Source: Hermatobates lingyangjiaoensis (lineage: Eukaryota; Arthropoda; Insecta; Hemiptera; Hermatobatidae). From it: a DNA stretch of 64,000 bases. The notes beneath the pieces are model-generated. The model saw only the letters and a program-made list of their open reading frames with translations. It had not been told where the DNA came from and made no database searches. The stretch lies in contig JAPFBL010000167.1 in the NCBI GenBank assembly GCA_026182355.1, positions 843,001 through 907,000 of the forward strand, written 5' to 3'. The position numbers and the translations under genes were made by a program. Shown here piece by piece: positions 32,571-43,655 of the stretch. How positions within the stretch are numbered: position 1 is the first letter of the stretch; each line of letters begins with the position of its first letter.

Positions 32571-33100
32571 AGTTTGGTTTAGTTGAACTTCTTCAAACTA
32601 ACTAAGAATCTAAGTGAAGTAAAGCTGGCTTCCATTCATTCGACTTACTGTATTACTTTAGTCAACAGGGAACACCTTCCTTTTGACATTTCCTTGACCC
32701 CAGTTGTGATAGAAGTCTCAAGTTTTATTCTTTAATTAAGCGACTGCTGTGACAACTCCACCAACACTTTGGCATTACTTTGCACGTCTGCTTGTCCCTT
32801 CCGGCTAGCACTTTCCCACTAAATACGGAAATCTTCATTTAAGGGGGAAAAAGTAGATTTTGAGTATGTTATTCCATTTATATATATATTTATTATCTAC
32901 ATGGTTGTTTGAATTTTATTTCTGACATTTTATTATCCGATATTGATCCTTATTCCATTAGTATTTAGTAATTTATCTCTATATATAAAGTTCGTGAGTT
33001 TGTTCACCCATTTCCCGTGAAGATAGAGACCTGAAATTAAATCTATATTATTCATTACCTAAATAATGTTAAATAAAAGAAAATTATCACTGTATTCCCA
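32571..33100. other. Intergenic DNA, no recognised gene
   Basis: Positions 32730-32830 are complex and less AT-rich ('taattaagcgactgctgtg', 'cttgtcccttccggctagc'), a possible conserved patch. The rest is AT-rich. Confidence 0.4.
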
Positions 33101-33104
33101 AAAT

Positions 33105-33445
33105 TGGAGCCAGGGTAGCAAGTGTCTTGCGTGCTCGCCGGTGCCAGTAGTTCAAATGTATTATATATAAATGTAACAAAAAAAAATTTTTTTTTATTTA
33201 ATATTTGCGTAATATAAACACTGGTAATAAGTTAAAGGCATGGAGCCAAGGTAGGTAACTGGCTTGCATGCTCTCCGATGACAGTAGCACAAATATATTA
33301 AAAATAAATGTAACAAAAAAATTTTGAATTTAAAATTTGCGAAATATAAACACTGATAATAAAAGAAAGGTATGCAGCCAGAGTAGCCCAGAGGCTTGCG
33401 TGCTCGCTGATGATAGTACTGCAAATGTATTATAAACAAATATAA
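33105..33445. repeat. Tandem triplication of a tRNA-like SINE head unit
   Basis: Three units of about 120 bp, each beginning 'ggagccagggtagc' or a variant, then 'cttgcgtgctcgccg', then an AT-rich filler with 'ataaatgtaacaaaaaa' and 'aatataaacactg'. The first part resembles the tRNA-like SINE head (box A-like GTAGC..AG...CTTGC). Tandem amplification of a SINE head is unusual. The 84-codon minus frame over it is an artefact of the repeat. Confidence 0.75.
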
Positions 33446-33914
33446 CAAATATATAATAATAATGAATCATTTTAAAAACAAACTTGAACACAACTCTCAG
33501 ATAAAATACGAATGTTCTAAGGTAATATTATAAAGACACATTCCTTTCATTAATATTATTTTATGTTAGGTAAATAAATAGAATATTTCAATTGACAAGT
33601 TTTGTTTGTTTTAAATAGATTTCATTGTTTATATAAATTTAATTGGTGTTTTATTTATTTATATGATAAAATAAATGATTTTTTTTTACTTTTAAGTGAT
33701 TTTTATTTTGTAAAAATTCTTTTACGGTGTATATATCTTGAATCAGGTTAAAAATACTATATCATAAGCTTGGGCCATATAAGAATCTGTTTCCGTCCCT
33801 TAATAACAAGAAACAACAATTTATGCTATCCTGGTCAATTATATTCAGTGAATTTATTTCAATAACTACTGCTACAATTTCTGAGTGACACAAAGGGTCA
33901 CGGGTAGTCTAGAA
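33446..33914. other. AT-rich DNA, no recognised gene
   Basis: Nothing recognised. Confidence 0.5.
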
Positions 33915-34005
33915 TTTATATAAAATCAATATTGTAACCACAATAATAAATGCAGAATTGTGACTAAAATCTTTCAACCAAAACAATTAGTGTTCGTCAG
34001 AATCT
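33915..34005 (-). mobile_element. Family A single arm
   Basis: 'gtaaccacaataataaatg', 'gtgactaaaatctttcaacc', 'gttcgtcagaatc': the minus strand reads CTGACGAACAC ... GAAAGATTTTAGTC. Confidence 0.65.
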
Positions 34006-34997
34006 CTCATATTGTAACAAACGATTTTTTAACGGCTTATCTTTTAAACGGTAAATCTTTTGTTTATCTTAATTTAATTTTGCTTATTAGTAATTTTTAA
34101 ACCTGATGGGACCAATGTTGTGAACAGTTTATCTTTTTTTTGTGATTATTGAATTAGATTATCTTTTCAGATATTTCTTCTTGTAGGCCTCCTAATGTTG
34201 CTGGTGGCATGGTTCAGTGTGGATGTAATGGTCGTTAACTCATGACATTGGTTATCCTCTTCCTTCCTTCCTTTGGGGTAACCTTATGTCAAATCTTTCT
34301 TGTTGCTCGTTCATAGTTGGGCATCCCAAAAAACCCTTTGCTCTCTGTGCATTTTCTTTAAGACACTCTCAGCGCATGTTTCCCGTTTTGAAACAGTGAA
34401 AGGTAAGCAGGTCTCAGCCGTCAACCATGTTTTCCATAGGGTATGCATTTCATCTGAGGCATTCTCAATTTCAGACAAACAATTCATTAAATCATTACTA
34501 ATATTTATTTACCTGCCCATCGCAGTCTCATTACTTTGATTATTCTAAGACACTCCTTTTCTTCCTCCTTCCTCCTTGGGGTCTCCAGGGCTGTTTGAAA
34601 AGGAGACTTACTGCCCTGAGTCACACAAGAACATGACTGAGTGCTCCCCACGCCCCAGAAATCTGTCGTTTAGCCTGATTTCTCAGGGTAATTTGTAGTC
34701 ACTTTTGTAAACTAATCATGCTTTCAATAGGTCCGGTAATCTATATCAACAGACTTTTGATTTTTTTTTCACTCAATCAGTTAGCTTTTTAAGAGATTTT
34801 GTGGACATTATAAACTTTATTTATTTGGCAAATTATCATATTAACTCACCATGATATATTATCATACTCGAATAATGAAGGCACTTTATTAAAACTCTTA
34901 AGAATTATAAAATAAATCTTTGACCAGTGGGTGCAATGTTTTTAAATCCCCTAAACTGAATGTCAAGTTTACGCTATTTACTCGTATACTATAACAC
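34006..34997. other. Intergenic DNA with a SINE head scrap
   Basis: Positions 34685-34740 on the plus strand match, inverted, the head of the SINE at 32.5 kb. The 79-codon frame at 34300-34539 and surrounding C/T-rich sequence show no domain. Confidence 0.5.
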
Positions 34998-35135
34998 AAT
35001 TTCACAATAAACACCTGAAATAAAAATCAACATCCAAACAGTGAGAAAAGAGAAAAAAAAAAACTAAGATCTTTCAACCGTAACAAGCGATTACGGTTAC
35101 AGTACTCTGACGAAAACCGCTTGCTACGATTGCAT
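34998..35135. mobile_element. Palindromic family A element, centre lost
   Basis: Left arm 'caatttcacaataaacac' to CTTTCAACCGTAACAAGCG, then right arm ACTCTGACGAAAACCGC, TTGCTACGATTG. The left arm lacks CTGACGA; the right arm lacks GAAA and stem III. Confidence 0.75.
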
Positions 35136-35189
35136 AGCAGTATCTATACAATAAAGATGTAGTGTTTGTCATCAAACTCATCCTAAGTG

Positions 35190-35915
35190 TCTTAGGAATT
35201 GACCCATCCGCCATATAAATTCTGCCATTTCTTCATTAGACCTTTTGAACTCCTTGTATCTGAATTTATCGTTTTGATAAATTATGCAATACTTTTTATT
35301 AGTACTAGTAGCTTCATCAATCTCAGTTTACACATGAATAGTTACAAATCTTTTGTTTCTATGTGCACACATCGTCCTACTTTCATTCATGCAAATTCTC
35401 ATGCACTCACGTTTAATAACTGTTCTAATAACCTCATTCTAACTATAATTTTACTTTGAGGACTTCACAAGAAATACATATTTGCCTTCTTTGAACTAGA
35501 TCTCACCTGAACTCAACCTCAATTCATAATCATTTCTACATATTCTTTTAAATTGTTCTATATATATTTTAATCGCATTTCTAAAACTTATTTTAATTCT
35601 ATAATTAAATATAAATTTTTAATTGTTATTTCATTTATACAATATTTTTTATTCTTTTCTATTCTTCTTAATCGAGGTTAAATCTTATAAATTATTTTTC
35701 ATTTTATTTGTGTTTTACCGTTTTTAGTTTATTATTATTTATTATTTCTTCTTGTCTCCCTTAGTTCATTAATGGTGTAATACTAAACAGAGTGCTTTTG
35801 AGAAACAGACATCAGTCTTGGCTTGTCTTCGAGTGGCTTAATTCGTCCTCCTGATGACGACGAATATCAAAATATTAAATCATTAGTTGTGCAATCCGTA
35901 ATTGTGTGGTATTTA
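35190..35915 (+). pseudogene. Penelope-like element C-terminus and pseudo-LTR relic
   Basis: The frame 35199-35459 ends RPTFIHANSHALTFNNCSNN, like the P-x-x-x-HA-x-SH-x-L-x-F-x-x-C segment of the PLE C-terminus; after a stop, HKKYIFAFFELDLT is a decayed version of the terminal 'HICLLKAR' signature. About 370 bp further, CTCCTGATGACGACGAATATC, AAAATATTAAATC (35850-35885) is a hammerhead-like core with GAAA changed to CAAA, where the 3' pseudo-LTR of a PLE should lie. Dead copy. Confidence 0.55.
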
Positions 35916-35917
35916 CT

Positions 35918-36237
35918 CATTCTGAGGTAAAATGGATAAACCAACAAAAGTCTCCACACAAATGAAGTTTTATTCAACGCGTTTCGAACACTTTGTGTTC
36001 ATCATCAGGAAGACACTATAATACAAATTATATCTAATTAGTTACAAAAATTAGAGTGAAATAATAATATTTTTTTTTTATTATTTCACTCTACTTTTTG
36101 TAACTAATTAGATATAATTTGTATTATAGTGTCTTCCTGAAGATGAACACAAAGTGTTCGAAACGCGTTGAATAAAACTTCATTTGTGTGAAGACTTTTG
36201 TTGGTTTATCCATTTTACCTCAGAATATCCAAATATT
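35918..36237. mobile_element. Family E near-perfect palindrome with two hammerhead motifs
   Basis: Arms of about 150 bp around an A/T-rich centre (36068-36083). Right arm, plus strand: TTC-CTGAAGA-T-GAACAC-AAA-GTGTTC-GAAA-CGCGT-T-GAA; the left arm gives the same on the minus strand with CTGATGA. Arms differ at only a few positions, so the palindrome is young or maintained. Confidence 0.93.
36134..36172 (+). ncRNA. Hammerhead-like motif, family E
   Basis: Stem I TTC (36134-36136)/GAA (36170-36172); core CTGAAGA; one bulged T; stem II GAACAC/GTGTTC with loop AAA; GAAA; stem III ACGCGT (self-complementary); H17 = T. The U at position 17 is a permitted but slower cleavage residue in known hammerheads. 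Stem I is short. Confidence 0.6.
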
Positions 36238-38271
36238 GTAGTCGTTTTGACTTTTTTCTGTGTTTTCTCTCTGTATTTTTGTTATATATGTTTTTTCTTA
36301 AACTGCCATTCCTCTGGTACCTTGTGTTTTTCTGTTATGAATTTCCTCTGGTGATGATTAAAGCAATACTTTGAGAGTGTAAGAGTGCTTAAAAATAATC
36401 AGTCAGTGAAGTTTTTGTCGTGGAATCAGATCAATTTTCCAATACTATTATATTTTTGTTAACCTATTTTGATTTATTGTCATGCGCCATTCAGTCTTTC
36501 GACCATACATAGAACAAAGCAGAGGAGATCGATGTTTTTTAACGAGGTGCCCTTTTGGCACTCCACGCAATACAGGAGGACCAACATTAAGTTAGTCCTG
36601 TAGTACGCGGTCTGCCCAAGGTGGATCTCGCGGAGGCGGGCATCCACGACTGACAACACTTACCGAATACACAAAATACATAATAAGACTATTTGGTTTT
36701 TGGTTACAATTGGGTTCTAGGCTTTGGATACAATTATTTAATTAGTTTCGAAATTATTCTAGTTACATTGGTTCTAAAAGAAAAATAGATAAAACTGTTG
36801 TGGACAATGCTCTAAGAAATGATGATAAGTCCTCTAGTTTAGTTTTAATTTGCGGTTCTGATGAGTTTTCCTCTCAAATCAGAACATTCACCTTAGGTTG
36901 TCATATTCCTGAAATGATTATCTTTTCATTGTATTCTATATTTTGTTAACTCCTCCTGACTGCGGTTCAATTATGACCCCTTGCCAATTTAAAGTAGGAT
37001 ATTGTAGATCCTAAAGCGTGCAAATAGAGATCTGCTCTCTGACAGAATAATCATAGATACATGAAAGAATTATGTAGCTAGAAATGAAGCCAGAAAATGT
37101 TGCATTTCTTTTAATTAAGCATTAAAACAATTGTCCTTAATTAAAGTTTTTCAATGCACCTTTCCAGCTGAAGTGGTTTGAAGCCAGCAGTACTGTGTGT
37201 CTTCTTCTTTTTTTTTTTAATTTATATATATTTTCCTTGAACTGCTATCTCGTTCTCTTAATGAACTAAATTTCTACAATGTCGTCGATTGTCCCCTAAT
37301 GATGTTACGTTTGTCTCTTTCTTTTCATTTCTATAAATTGAGGTAATCATGAAGATAAAAAGAATCAATTTCAAGTTTGGCGTGCTTTTTTTTTTGTTTT
37401 ATGACTTTCAGACTCCATTTTTAATTCTTTTGTAATTTTTCTTTATTTTTGACTTAATCATTTATTATTTTTTGGGTGTGCTTGCGTCAGAGCCCTTTTT
37501 TTAATGAATAATAACAAGTTCAATTATTAAATTTTTATTCTTAGGGTATTGTATGATTGAACTCTATGCTTTTTGATCATTTGGAGGGACCTTACCTCAA
37601 ATTCTCTATTACCATTATCTTATTATGTCTATTTTTAATTATTATTTTTTTTTTGTAATTTATTCTTCCTTATTTGTAATCTGTATAATAAATTACGCCT
37701 TCTATATGGGGATAATATTCTTACATCGTCTACAGATTTTAATAATTTCCCTTGTCGTATCATTGTACAATGTAATATGACGAAACATACTTGATGAATA
37801 GTGATTACTATGATTAAATGGTTTGTTTAAAATTCTGTTTTGGTTTCATGAATTTTGGTTTCCTGTGAATTCATGAATCAGTAACTTTATACGGCTTATA
37901 ACACATGGCATTATTATGGCGTAACATAACTTATTGTCACCAGTAAGACCTCCTCATAGGCCATGTAAAAAGGGCAAATTTATTATATAGATTTGAAATA
38001 TATTTTATTCAATAGTGAACTTGAAGTTAGCATTAAAGTAATGCGTTATTTACCTAGTGAAAATGAAAAATGACTGTTTTGGTGTTTTATCGATTTATTT
38101 GTGATATTCTTTTCAATTTATAAAGTTTGAACAAGAAGTAGTTGTGAAAAATGGATGTTTTTGTTGAGAGTCTTTAATTGGAGAATAAGATTAATGACAG
38201 TAAGTGTAGAGAGTTTAAACTAGAAAGTAGTCAATAGAGGACTGAGGGTGATGGATGAAGCGGGTAGTGGA
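36238..38271. other. Intergenic DNA with two notable patches
   Basis: 36530-36660 is GC-rich and complex ('gtacgcggtctgcccaaggt', 'cgcggaggcgggcatcc') with no frame. 37060-37180 has clustered TTAATTAA sites and AACAATTG, resembling an enhancer with homeodomain and SOX-like sites. The rest is T-rich. Confidence 0.4.
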
Positions 38272-40848
38272 GGCTAGAGGGTGAGTTTGTCTAACTGCGG
38301 CTGTATTGTCTGCAACCATGCGGCTTAGTGTGTCACTTGGTTAGCGCTCTTGTGAAACATTCAAGAGGGAACTGAGCCTTGAGGGCTAGAGGGTGAGTTT
38401 GTCTAACTGCGGCTGTATTGTCTGCAACCATGCGGCTTAGTGTGTCACTTGGTTAGCGCTCTTGTGAAACATTCAAGAGGGAACTGAGCCTTGAGGGCTA
38501 GAGGGTGAGTTTGTCTAACTGCGGCTGTATTGTCTGCAACCATGCAGCTTAGTGTGTCACTTGGTTAGCGCTCTTGTGAAACATTCAAGAGGGAACTGAG
38601 CCTTGAGGGCTAGAGGGTGAGTTTGTCTAACTGCGGCTGTATTGTCTGCAACCATGCGGCTTAGTGTGTCACGGGGTTAGCGCTCTTGTGAAACATTCAA
38701 GAGGGAACTTAGCCTTGAGGGCTAGAGGGTGAGTTTGTCTAACTGCGGCTGTATTGTTTGCAACCATGCGGCTTAGTGTGTCACTTGGTTAGCGCTCTTG
38801 TGAAACATTCAAGAGGGAACTGAGCCTTGAGGGCTAGAGGGTGAGTTTGTCTAACTGCGACTGTATTGTCTGCAACCATGCGGCTTAGTGTGTCACTTGG
38901 TTAGCGCTCTTGTGAAACATTCAAGAGGGAACTTAGCCTTGAGGGCTAGAGGGTGAGTTTGTCTAACTGCGGCTGTATTGTCTGCAACCATGCGGCTTAG
39001 TGTGTCACTTGGTTAGCGCTCTTGTGAAACATTCAAGAGGGAACTGAGCCTTGAGGGCTAGAGGGTGAGTTTTGTCTAACTGCGGCTGTACTGTCTGCAA
39101 CCATGCGGCTTAGTGTGTCACGGGGTTAGCGCTCTTGTGAAACATTCAAGAGAGAACTGAGCCTTGAGGGCTAGAGGGTGAGTTTGTCTAACTGCGGCTG
39201 TACTGTCTGCAACCATGCGGCTTAGTGTGTCACTTGGTTAGCGCTCTTGAGAAACATTCAAGAGAGAACTGAGCCTTGAGGGCTAGAGGGTGAGTTTGTC
39301 TAACTGCGGCTGTACTGTCTGCAACCATGCGGCTTAGTGTGTCACGGGGTTGGCGCTCTTGTGAAACATTCAAGAGAGAACTGAGCCTTGAGGGCTAGAG
39401 GGTGAGTTTGTCTAACTGCGGCTGTATTGTCTGCAACCATGTGGCTTAGTGTGTCACGGGGTTAGCGCTCTTGTGAAACATTCAAGAGGGAACTGAGCCT
39501 TGAGGGCTAGAGGGTGAGTTTGTCTAACTGCGGCTGTATTGTCTGCAACCATGCGGCTTAGTGTGTCACGGGGTTAGCGCTCTTGAAAAACATTCAAGAG
39601 GGAACTTAGCCTTGAGGGCTAGAGGGTGAGTTTGTCTAACGGCGACTGTATTGTCTGCAACCATGCGGCTTAGTGTGTCACGGGGTTAGCGCTCTTGTGA
39701 AACATTCAAGAGGGAACTGAGCCTTGAGGGCTAGAGGGTGAGTTTGTCTAACTGCGACTGTATTGTCTGCAACCATGCGGCTTAGTGTGTCACTTGGTTA
39801 GCGCTCTTGTGAAACATTCAAGAGGGAACTTAGCCTTGAGGGCTAGAGGGTGAGTTTGTCTAACTGCGGCTGTATTGTCTGCAACCATGCGGCTTAGTGT
39901 GTCACGGGTTTAGCGCTCTTGTGAAACATTCAAGAGGGAACTGAGCCTTGAGGGCTAGAGGGTGAGTTTGTCTAACTGCGACTGTATTGTCTGCAACCAT
40001 GCGGCTTAGTGTGTCACTTGGTTAGCGCTCTTGTGAAACATTCAAGAGGGAACTTAGCCTTGAGGGCTAGAGGGTGAGTTTGTCTAACTGCGGCTGTATT
40101 GTCTGCAACCATGCGGCTTAGTGTGTCACGGGTTTAGCGCTCTTGTGAAACATTCAAGAGGGAACTGAGCCTTGAGGGCTAGAGGGTGAGTTTGTCTAAC
40201 TGCGGCTGTACTGTCTGCAACCATGCGGCTTAGTGTGTCACGGGGTTGGCGCTCTTGTGAAACATTCAAGAGAGAACTGAGCCTTGAGGGCTAGAGGGTG
40301 AGTTTGTCTAACTGCGGCTGTACTGTCTGCAACCATGCGGCTTAGTGTGTCACTTGGTTAGCGCTCTTGAGAAACATTCAAGAGAGAACTGAGCCTTGAG
40401 GGCTAGAGGGTGAGTTTGTCTAACTGCGGCTGTACTGTCTGCAACCATGCGGCTTAGTGTGTCACGGGGTTGGCGCTCTTGTGAAACATTCAAGAGAGAA
40501 CTGAGCCTTGAGGGCTAGAGGGTGAGTTTGTCTAACTGCGGCTGTATTGTCTGCAACCATGCAGCTTAGTGTATCACTTGGTTAGCGCTCTTGTGAAACA
40601 TTCAAGAGAGAACTGAGCCTTGAGGGCTAGAGGGTGAGTTTGTCTAACTGCGGCTGTACTGTCTGCAACCATGCGGCTTAGTGTGTCACGGGGTTAGCGC
40701 TCTTGTGAAACATTCAAGAGGGAACTTAGCCTTGAGGGCTAGAGGGTGAGTTTGTCTAACTGCGGCTGTATTGTCTGCAACCATGCGGCTTAGTGTGTCA
40801 CGGGGTTAGCGCTCTTGTGAAACATTCAAGAGAGAACTGAGCCTTGAG
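38272..40848 (+). repeat. 112-bp satellite, 23 tandem units
   Basis: 23 units of 112 bp (one with a single inserted T near 39070). Each starts GGCTAGAGGGTGAGTTTG and has an internal inverted repeat CTCTTG...CAAGAG. Variants include TCACTTGGTTAGC versus TCACGGGGTTAGC, TGTATTG versus TGTACTG and AGAGGGAA versus AGAGAGAA. Variants are arranged in blocks: units 14-15 repeat as 16-17, and units 9-10 repeat as 19-20, showing local block duplication. Identity between units is very high. No ORF. GC content is much higher than the surroundings. Confidence 0.98.
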
Positions 40849-41209
40849 GGCTAGAGGTTGAACATTTCTTGAGGTGAAAGACAAGGGTTGTCGAGGGTGA
40901 GAAAGAGATTGGAGAGGAATGAGGGAGTGGGGGCAAGAAGTGAAAATATATGTCTGGGAGGGAAGGAGGGACTATTCAAGGGATTTAGGTATCACGAGAA
41001 TAATACAGATGTGTCTTAAAAAAAAAGTGAGTACTGACACAAGTAGGTGAAAGTATACTGAAGAGGGAATCGAACATGTAAGAAGATTATATATCTGAAA
41101 ATAAGTGAGGGAGTGTGACGGAGAAGCAAGAGGTAGAACGCATGTGTGATAAAGAGAGAGCATAAGAATAAGTGTAAAAAGTGAGAAAGAGTATATGTGA
41201 AAATGAAGG
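40849..41209. other. Purine-rich flank of the satellite
   Basis: Plus strand is strongly A/G-rich (gagaaagag, ggaatgaggg...). Minus-strand frames here are low-complexity Leu/Phe/Thr and not believed. Unit 23 breaks down at 40858. Confidence 0.6.
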
Positions 41210-41528
41210 TATAGTAGGTTAGGTTAGGTTGCAGTAGTAGTCCCACAAGGGAACACACTTAGGCCGAGCATTGCCTCTTTGTGATACCACACAATGAAGA
41301 TTGATTCTACTGTGGGAGTCGTAAATTTTTTCCTAACTCAAGCGTAATTGGAGTAGGGATCTTTAACGAGTACCTGACATCGGGTATAGAGGCTCGGGAC
41401 CGATGGTTTAACGTCCTTCTCCGAGGAAGGACATGCACAGATTTATTCACCTTCCGCATGAATAAATCGAAAGCCAGGTGGGGATCGAACACCGGCCCTA
41501 TCAGTTCCGGGGCCCTTTAACCTGGCCT
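41210..41528 (-). mobile_element. tRNA-derived SINE, near full length
   Basis: From the 3' end (GGTTGCAGTAGTAGTCCC on the plus strand) through 'gatctttaacgagtacctga' and 'gaataaatcgaaagccaggt' to a tRNA-like head. Minus strand head: GGCCAGGTTAAAGG and GGTGTTCGATCCCC, the latter matching box B. Confidence 0.88.
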
Positions 41529-42050
41529 CTAAGGTATAGTCAAGAGAAAATATGTGCAATTATGAGAAATAAATAGGTGAAAATATGTATATGATAATAT
41601 TTCTCAACATATTCTAAAGGTAGAGAAAAGTTATTGTAGCTAGTATGACAAGATAAAGACAAAAGAGATATACAAAGAGTGAGAAAAAAGGTAGAGTCCA
41701 AAATGACCGAAAATCATTCTCGGATAGATTGTGACTGTACTCTTGTTTAGTCGCACATCCCAATTTTGTTTACTATTATAGATCGCGATGCCTTGAAATC
41801 ATGAAAAACTTGAATAGTGTCATCAAAAGTGTTTGTTAAAATTTATCATTTTGACTTTTTCAGCATTTTTCAAGCTTGTATATTTTTAATTTTTCTATTT
41901 TAAAATTATTAAATCCAAATCTAGAAATGTATTTAAATAAAACGGGCAAGCTAACTTTTAACGTGTATTATCTTAACACTTTATGTATAATTGAAAATCA
42001 TTTAAATTAAAATTACTTTTCTTGTTTTTCAAAAACTTCATGTTTTAGAT
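41529..42050. other. AT-rich DNA, no recognised gene
   Basis: Nothing recognised. Confidence 0.5.
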
Positions 42051-42388
42051 CAGGGGTTGGTTGAAAAAGCCCTGCTTGGCTATTCACCCCTCTCGCCATT
42101 TCCCACAATGCAATTCCCCCACCTCCCTCTCCTTTAAAAGATAGTGTATAAACTTTGATAACTTTATATCGATTTTGTTTATAATAGAATTTTACAAATT
42201 AAATGCTAATTACACTTATTTATGGATATATACAATTTAATTCAATATAATCTTTTAATTTATAATGAAGAGGTCAAAACGTATAACAGCTTTCCTCACT
42301 CTGTGAACTTACTGTGGTCACAATTCACCCCCTAAAAATCCAAAATTCACCCCTGGGGGGTGAATTTCACCCCCCTTGAGAACCCCTG
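42051..42388. mobile_element. hAT-type MITE
   Basis: Ends CAGGGGTT and AACCCCTG are inverted. Flanking 8-bp sequences TTTTAGAT and TTTCAGAT (7/8 identical) are the target duplication. Same family as the element at 49.07 kb, sharing 'aaattaaatgctaatta' and 'caccccctgaaaacccaaa'-type blocks. No transposase. Confidence 0.9.
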
Positions 42389-42396
42389 TTTCAGAT

Positions 42397-43009
42397 GTTA
42401 GGAACTTAACATAAAGACTATTGTCTTTCAAAGGTGACGCAAATGAACTATATAAATTAATTATTAAAAAATAATTCTCTTTTTATTTCTGAACATATTT
42501 ATTTATCTCTTATTAACAGAAAACATTGAGTTGCTCTCTAGTTTTTATTTCAAAATGATATTACCGAAATCATTGTTGGTTGTGGTTAACATATACTTTG
42601 GTTGTTTCAGGTGAGTTCGTGTGTTCAGGTGTATGTGCAGTATTCAGAGGAATCACTGTCAGTATTCTATATGCATGCATGAAGAAATATCACAATAAAA
42701 ACATATTGAGACTCTAAGGAAATTGCCAAAATATAGCCAATTCAAGCAGGTTGTGGGCCTGTTGAAGGCTGCACGTCAACAGAACTCATTTTTTTGGTGT
42801 AAAAATGCTTTCTTACAAATTTAAATATATATTAATGTCATTTAATATACAAAGCAGAGGAAAGTTCTGAAGTCAAGTTGTTTAATCAGTTACTGTGAGG
42901 TATTTACTTATGTTAGTAAGAATAACGCAAGTGTCCATGTGCAAATATTTTGTAATATTATTACGAAAATCCGTTTAACCTCGTTTATCGATATGTAGCC
43001 GCCTAACCT
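42397..43009. other. AT-rich DNA, no recognised gene
   Basis: Nothing recognised. Confidence 0.5.
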
Positions 43010-43185
43010 GTTTTGCACGTTGTGTATCTTCAAGATACCGTCTCCAACGGTTTAACGGTTGGAGACGGTTGGTCTCCAACCGTCGCTTCACAAGTGCGCT
43101 TGGTGTCCCTTTCTCAACTCTCCTGATGACGGTTCAACCGAAAATTAGAGACAGTAAGTGTGTTTGTCCTAATTTATTAATATAT
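43010..43185. mobile_element. Family D element
   Basis: Contains nested inverted repeats of 'ccgtctccaaccg' near 43040-43085 and a complete family D hammerhead motif on the right. The same 'aagtgcgcttggtgtccct' precedes the motif at 14.56 and 50.2 kb. (TA)n follows. Confidence 0.8.
43119..43151 (+). ncRNA. Hammerhead ribozyme motif, family D
   Basis: Stem I TCTC/GAGA; CTGATGA (43123-43129); stem II GGTT/AACC or GGT/ACC with a tiny loop and one unpaired C; GAAA (43140-43143); stem III AATT (self-complementary); H17 = A at 43147. All conserved core residues are present. The 2-bp-per-side stem III suggests it works as a dimer, as known for hammerheads in Penelope elements. Confidence 0.7.
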
Positions 43186-43199
43186 TATATATATATATA

Positions 43200-43410
43200 T
43201 TATATAATATATACATGGATTAATTTATCACAATGAAAACAATTTTTGAAACAATGCTCTAAGGCCTTTCGTTAACACATCGTCAGAGAGCATGTGTTAA
43301 AATTTTTTTTTTTAGTTCACTTGCTCTCTGACGATGTGTTAACGAAAGGCCATAGAGCATTATTTCAAAAATTGTTTTCATTGTGGTAAATTAATCCACC
43401 TATTATATCA
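43200..43410. mobile_element. Palindromic family B element
   Basis: Arms 'tggattaatttatcacaatg' and complement, centred near 43300. Each arm has a hammerhead-type motif; the left (minus strand) is complete, the right has AGGCCA instead of AGGCCT. Confidence 0.9.
43256..43291 (-). ncRNA. Hammerhead ribozyme motif, family B
   Basis: Minus strand: stem I GCTCT/AGAGC (5 bp), CTGACGA, short stem II region TGTGTTAAC (GT/AC with a GTTA loop), GAAA, stem III AGGCCT (self-complementary), H17 = T. Stem II is weak, the main doubt. Confidence 0.6.
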
Positions 43411-43521
43411 AGTGTTATTTTGATTATTATTCATATGTATATATATATATATATAAAGATTTCACATAAACACGTGAAACAACAATCAATGATCAAACCA
43501 CAATAAGAAATGGGAAAACAA

Positions 43522-43564
43522 GACTAAGATCTTTCAACCATAACAAGCGGTCTTCGTCAGAGTC
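43522..43564 (-). ncRNA. Hammerhead ribozyme motif, family A, left arm
   Basis: Mirror of the right-arm motif. One change (ACCATAAC for ACCGTAAC, plus strand) weakens one stem II pair. Confidence 0.68.
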
Positions 43565-43584
43565 AAAAACCCAACTGGGTTTTT

Positions 43585-43627
43585 GACTCTGACGAAGACC
43601 GCTTGTTACGGTTGAAAGATCTTAGTC
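43585..43627 (+). ncRNA. Hammerhead ribozyme motif, family A, right arm
   Basis: Stem I GACT (43585-43588)/AGTC (43624-43627); CTGACGA (43589-43595); stem II A(G)ACCG/CGGTT with a CTTGTTA loop and one bulged G; GAAA (43614-43617); stem III AGATCT, self-complementary (43617-43622); H17 = T (43623). The predicted cut is after 43623. The core is complete; activity is untested. Confidence 0.72.
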
Positions 43628-43655
43628 TTGTTTTCCCATTTCTTATTGTGGTTTG

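Noticed and set aside
38272..40848. Possible CRISPR-like array or repeated ncRNA genes
   Set aside because: Units are directly adjacent with no unique spacers, and the genome is eukaryotic; it is a satellite.
41214..41232. Telomere-like TTAGG repeats
   Set aside because: Only three GGTTA units, and they coincide with the 3' end of a SINE whose consensus ends in CAACCTAACC.
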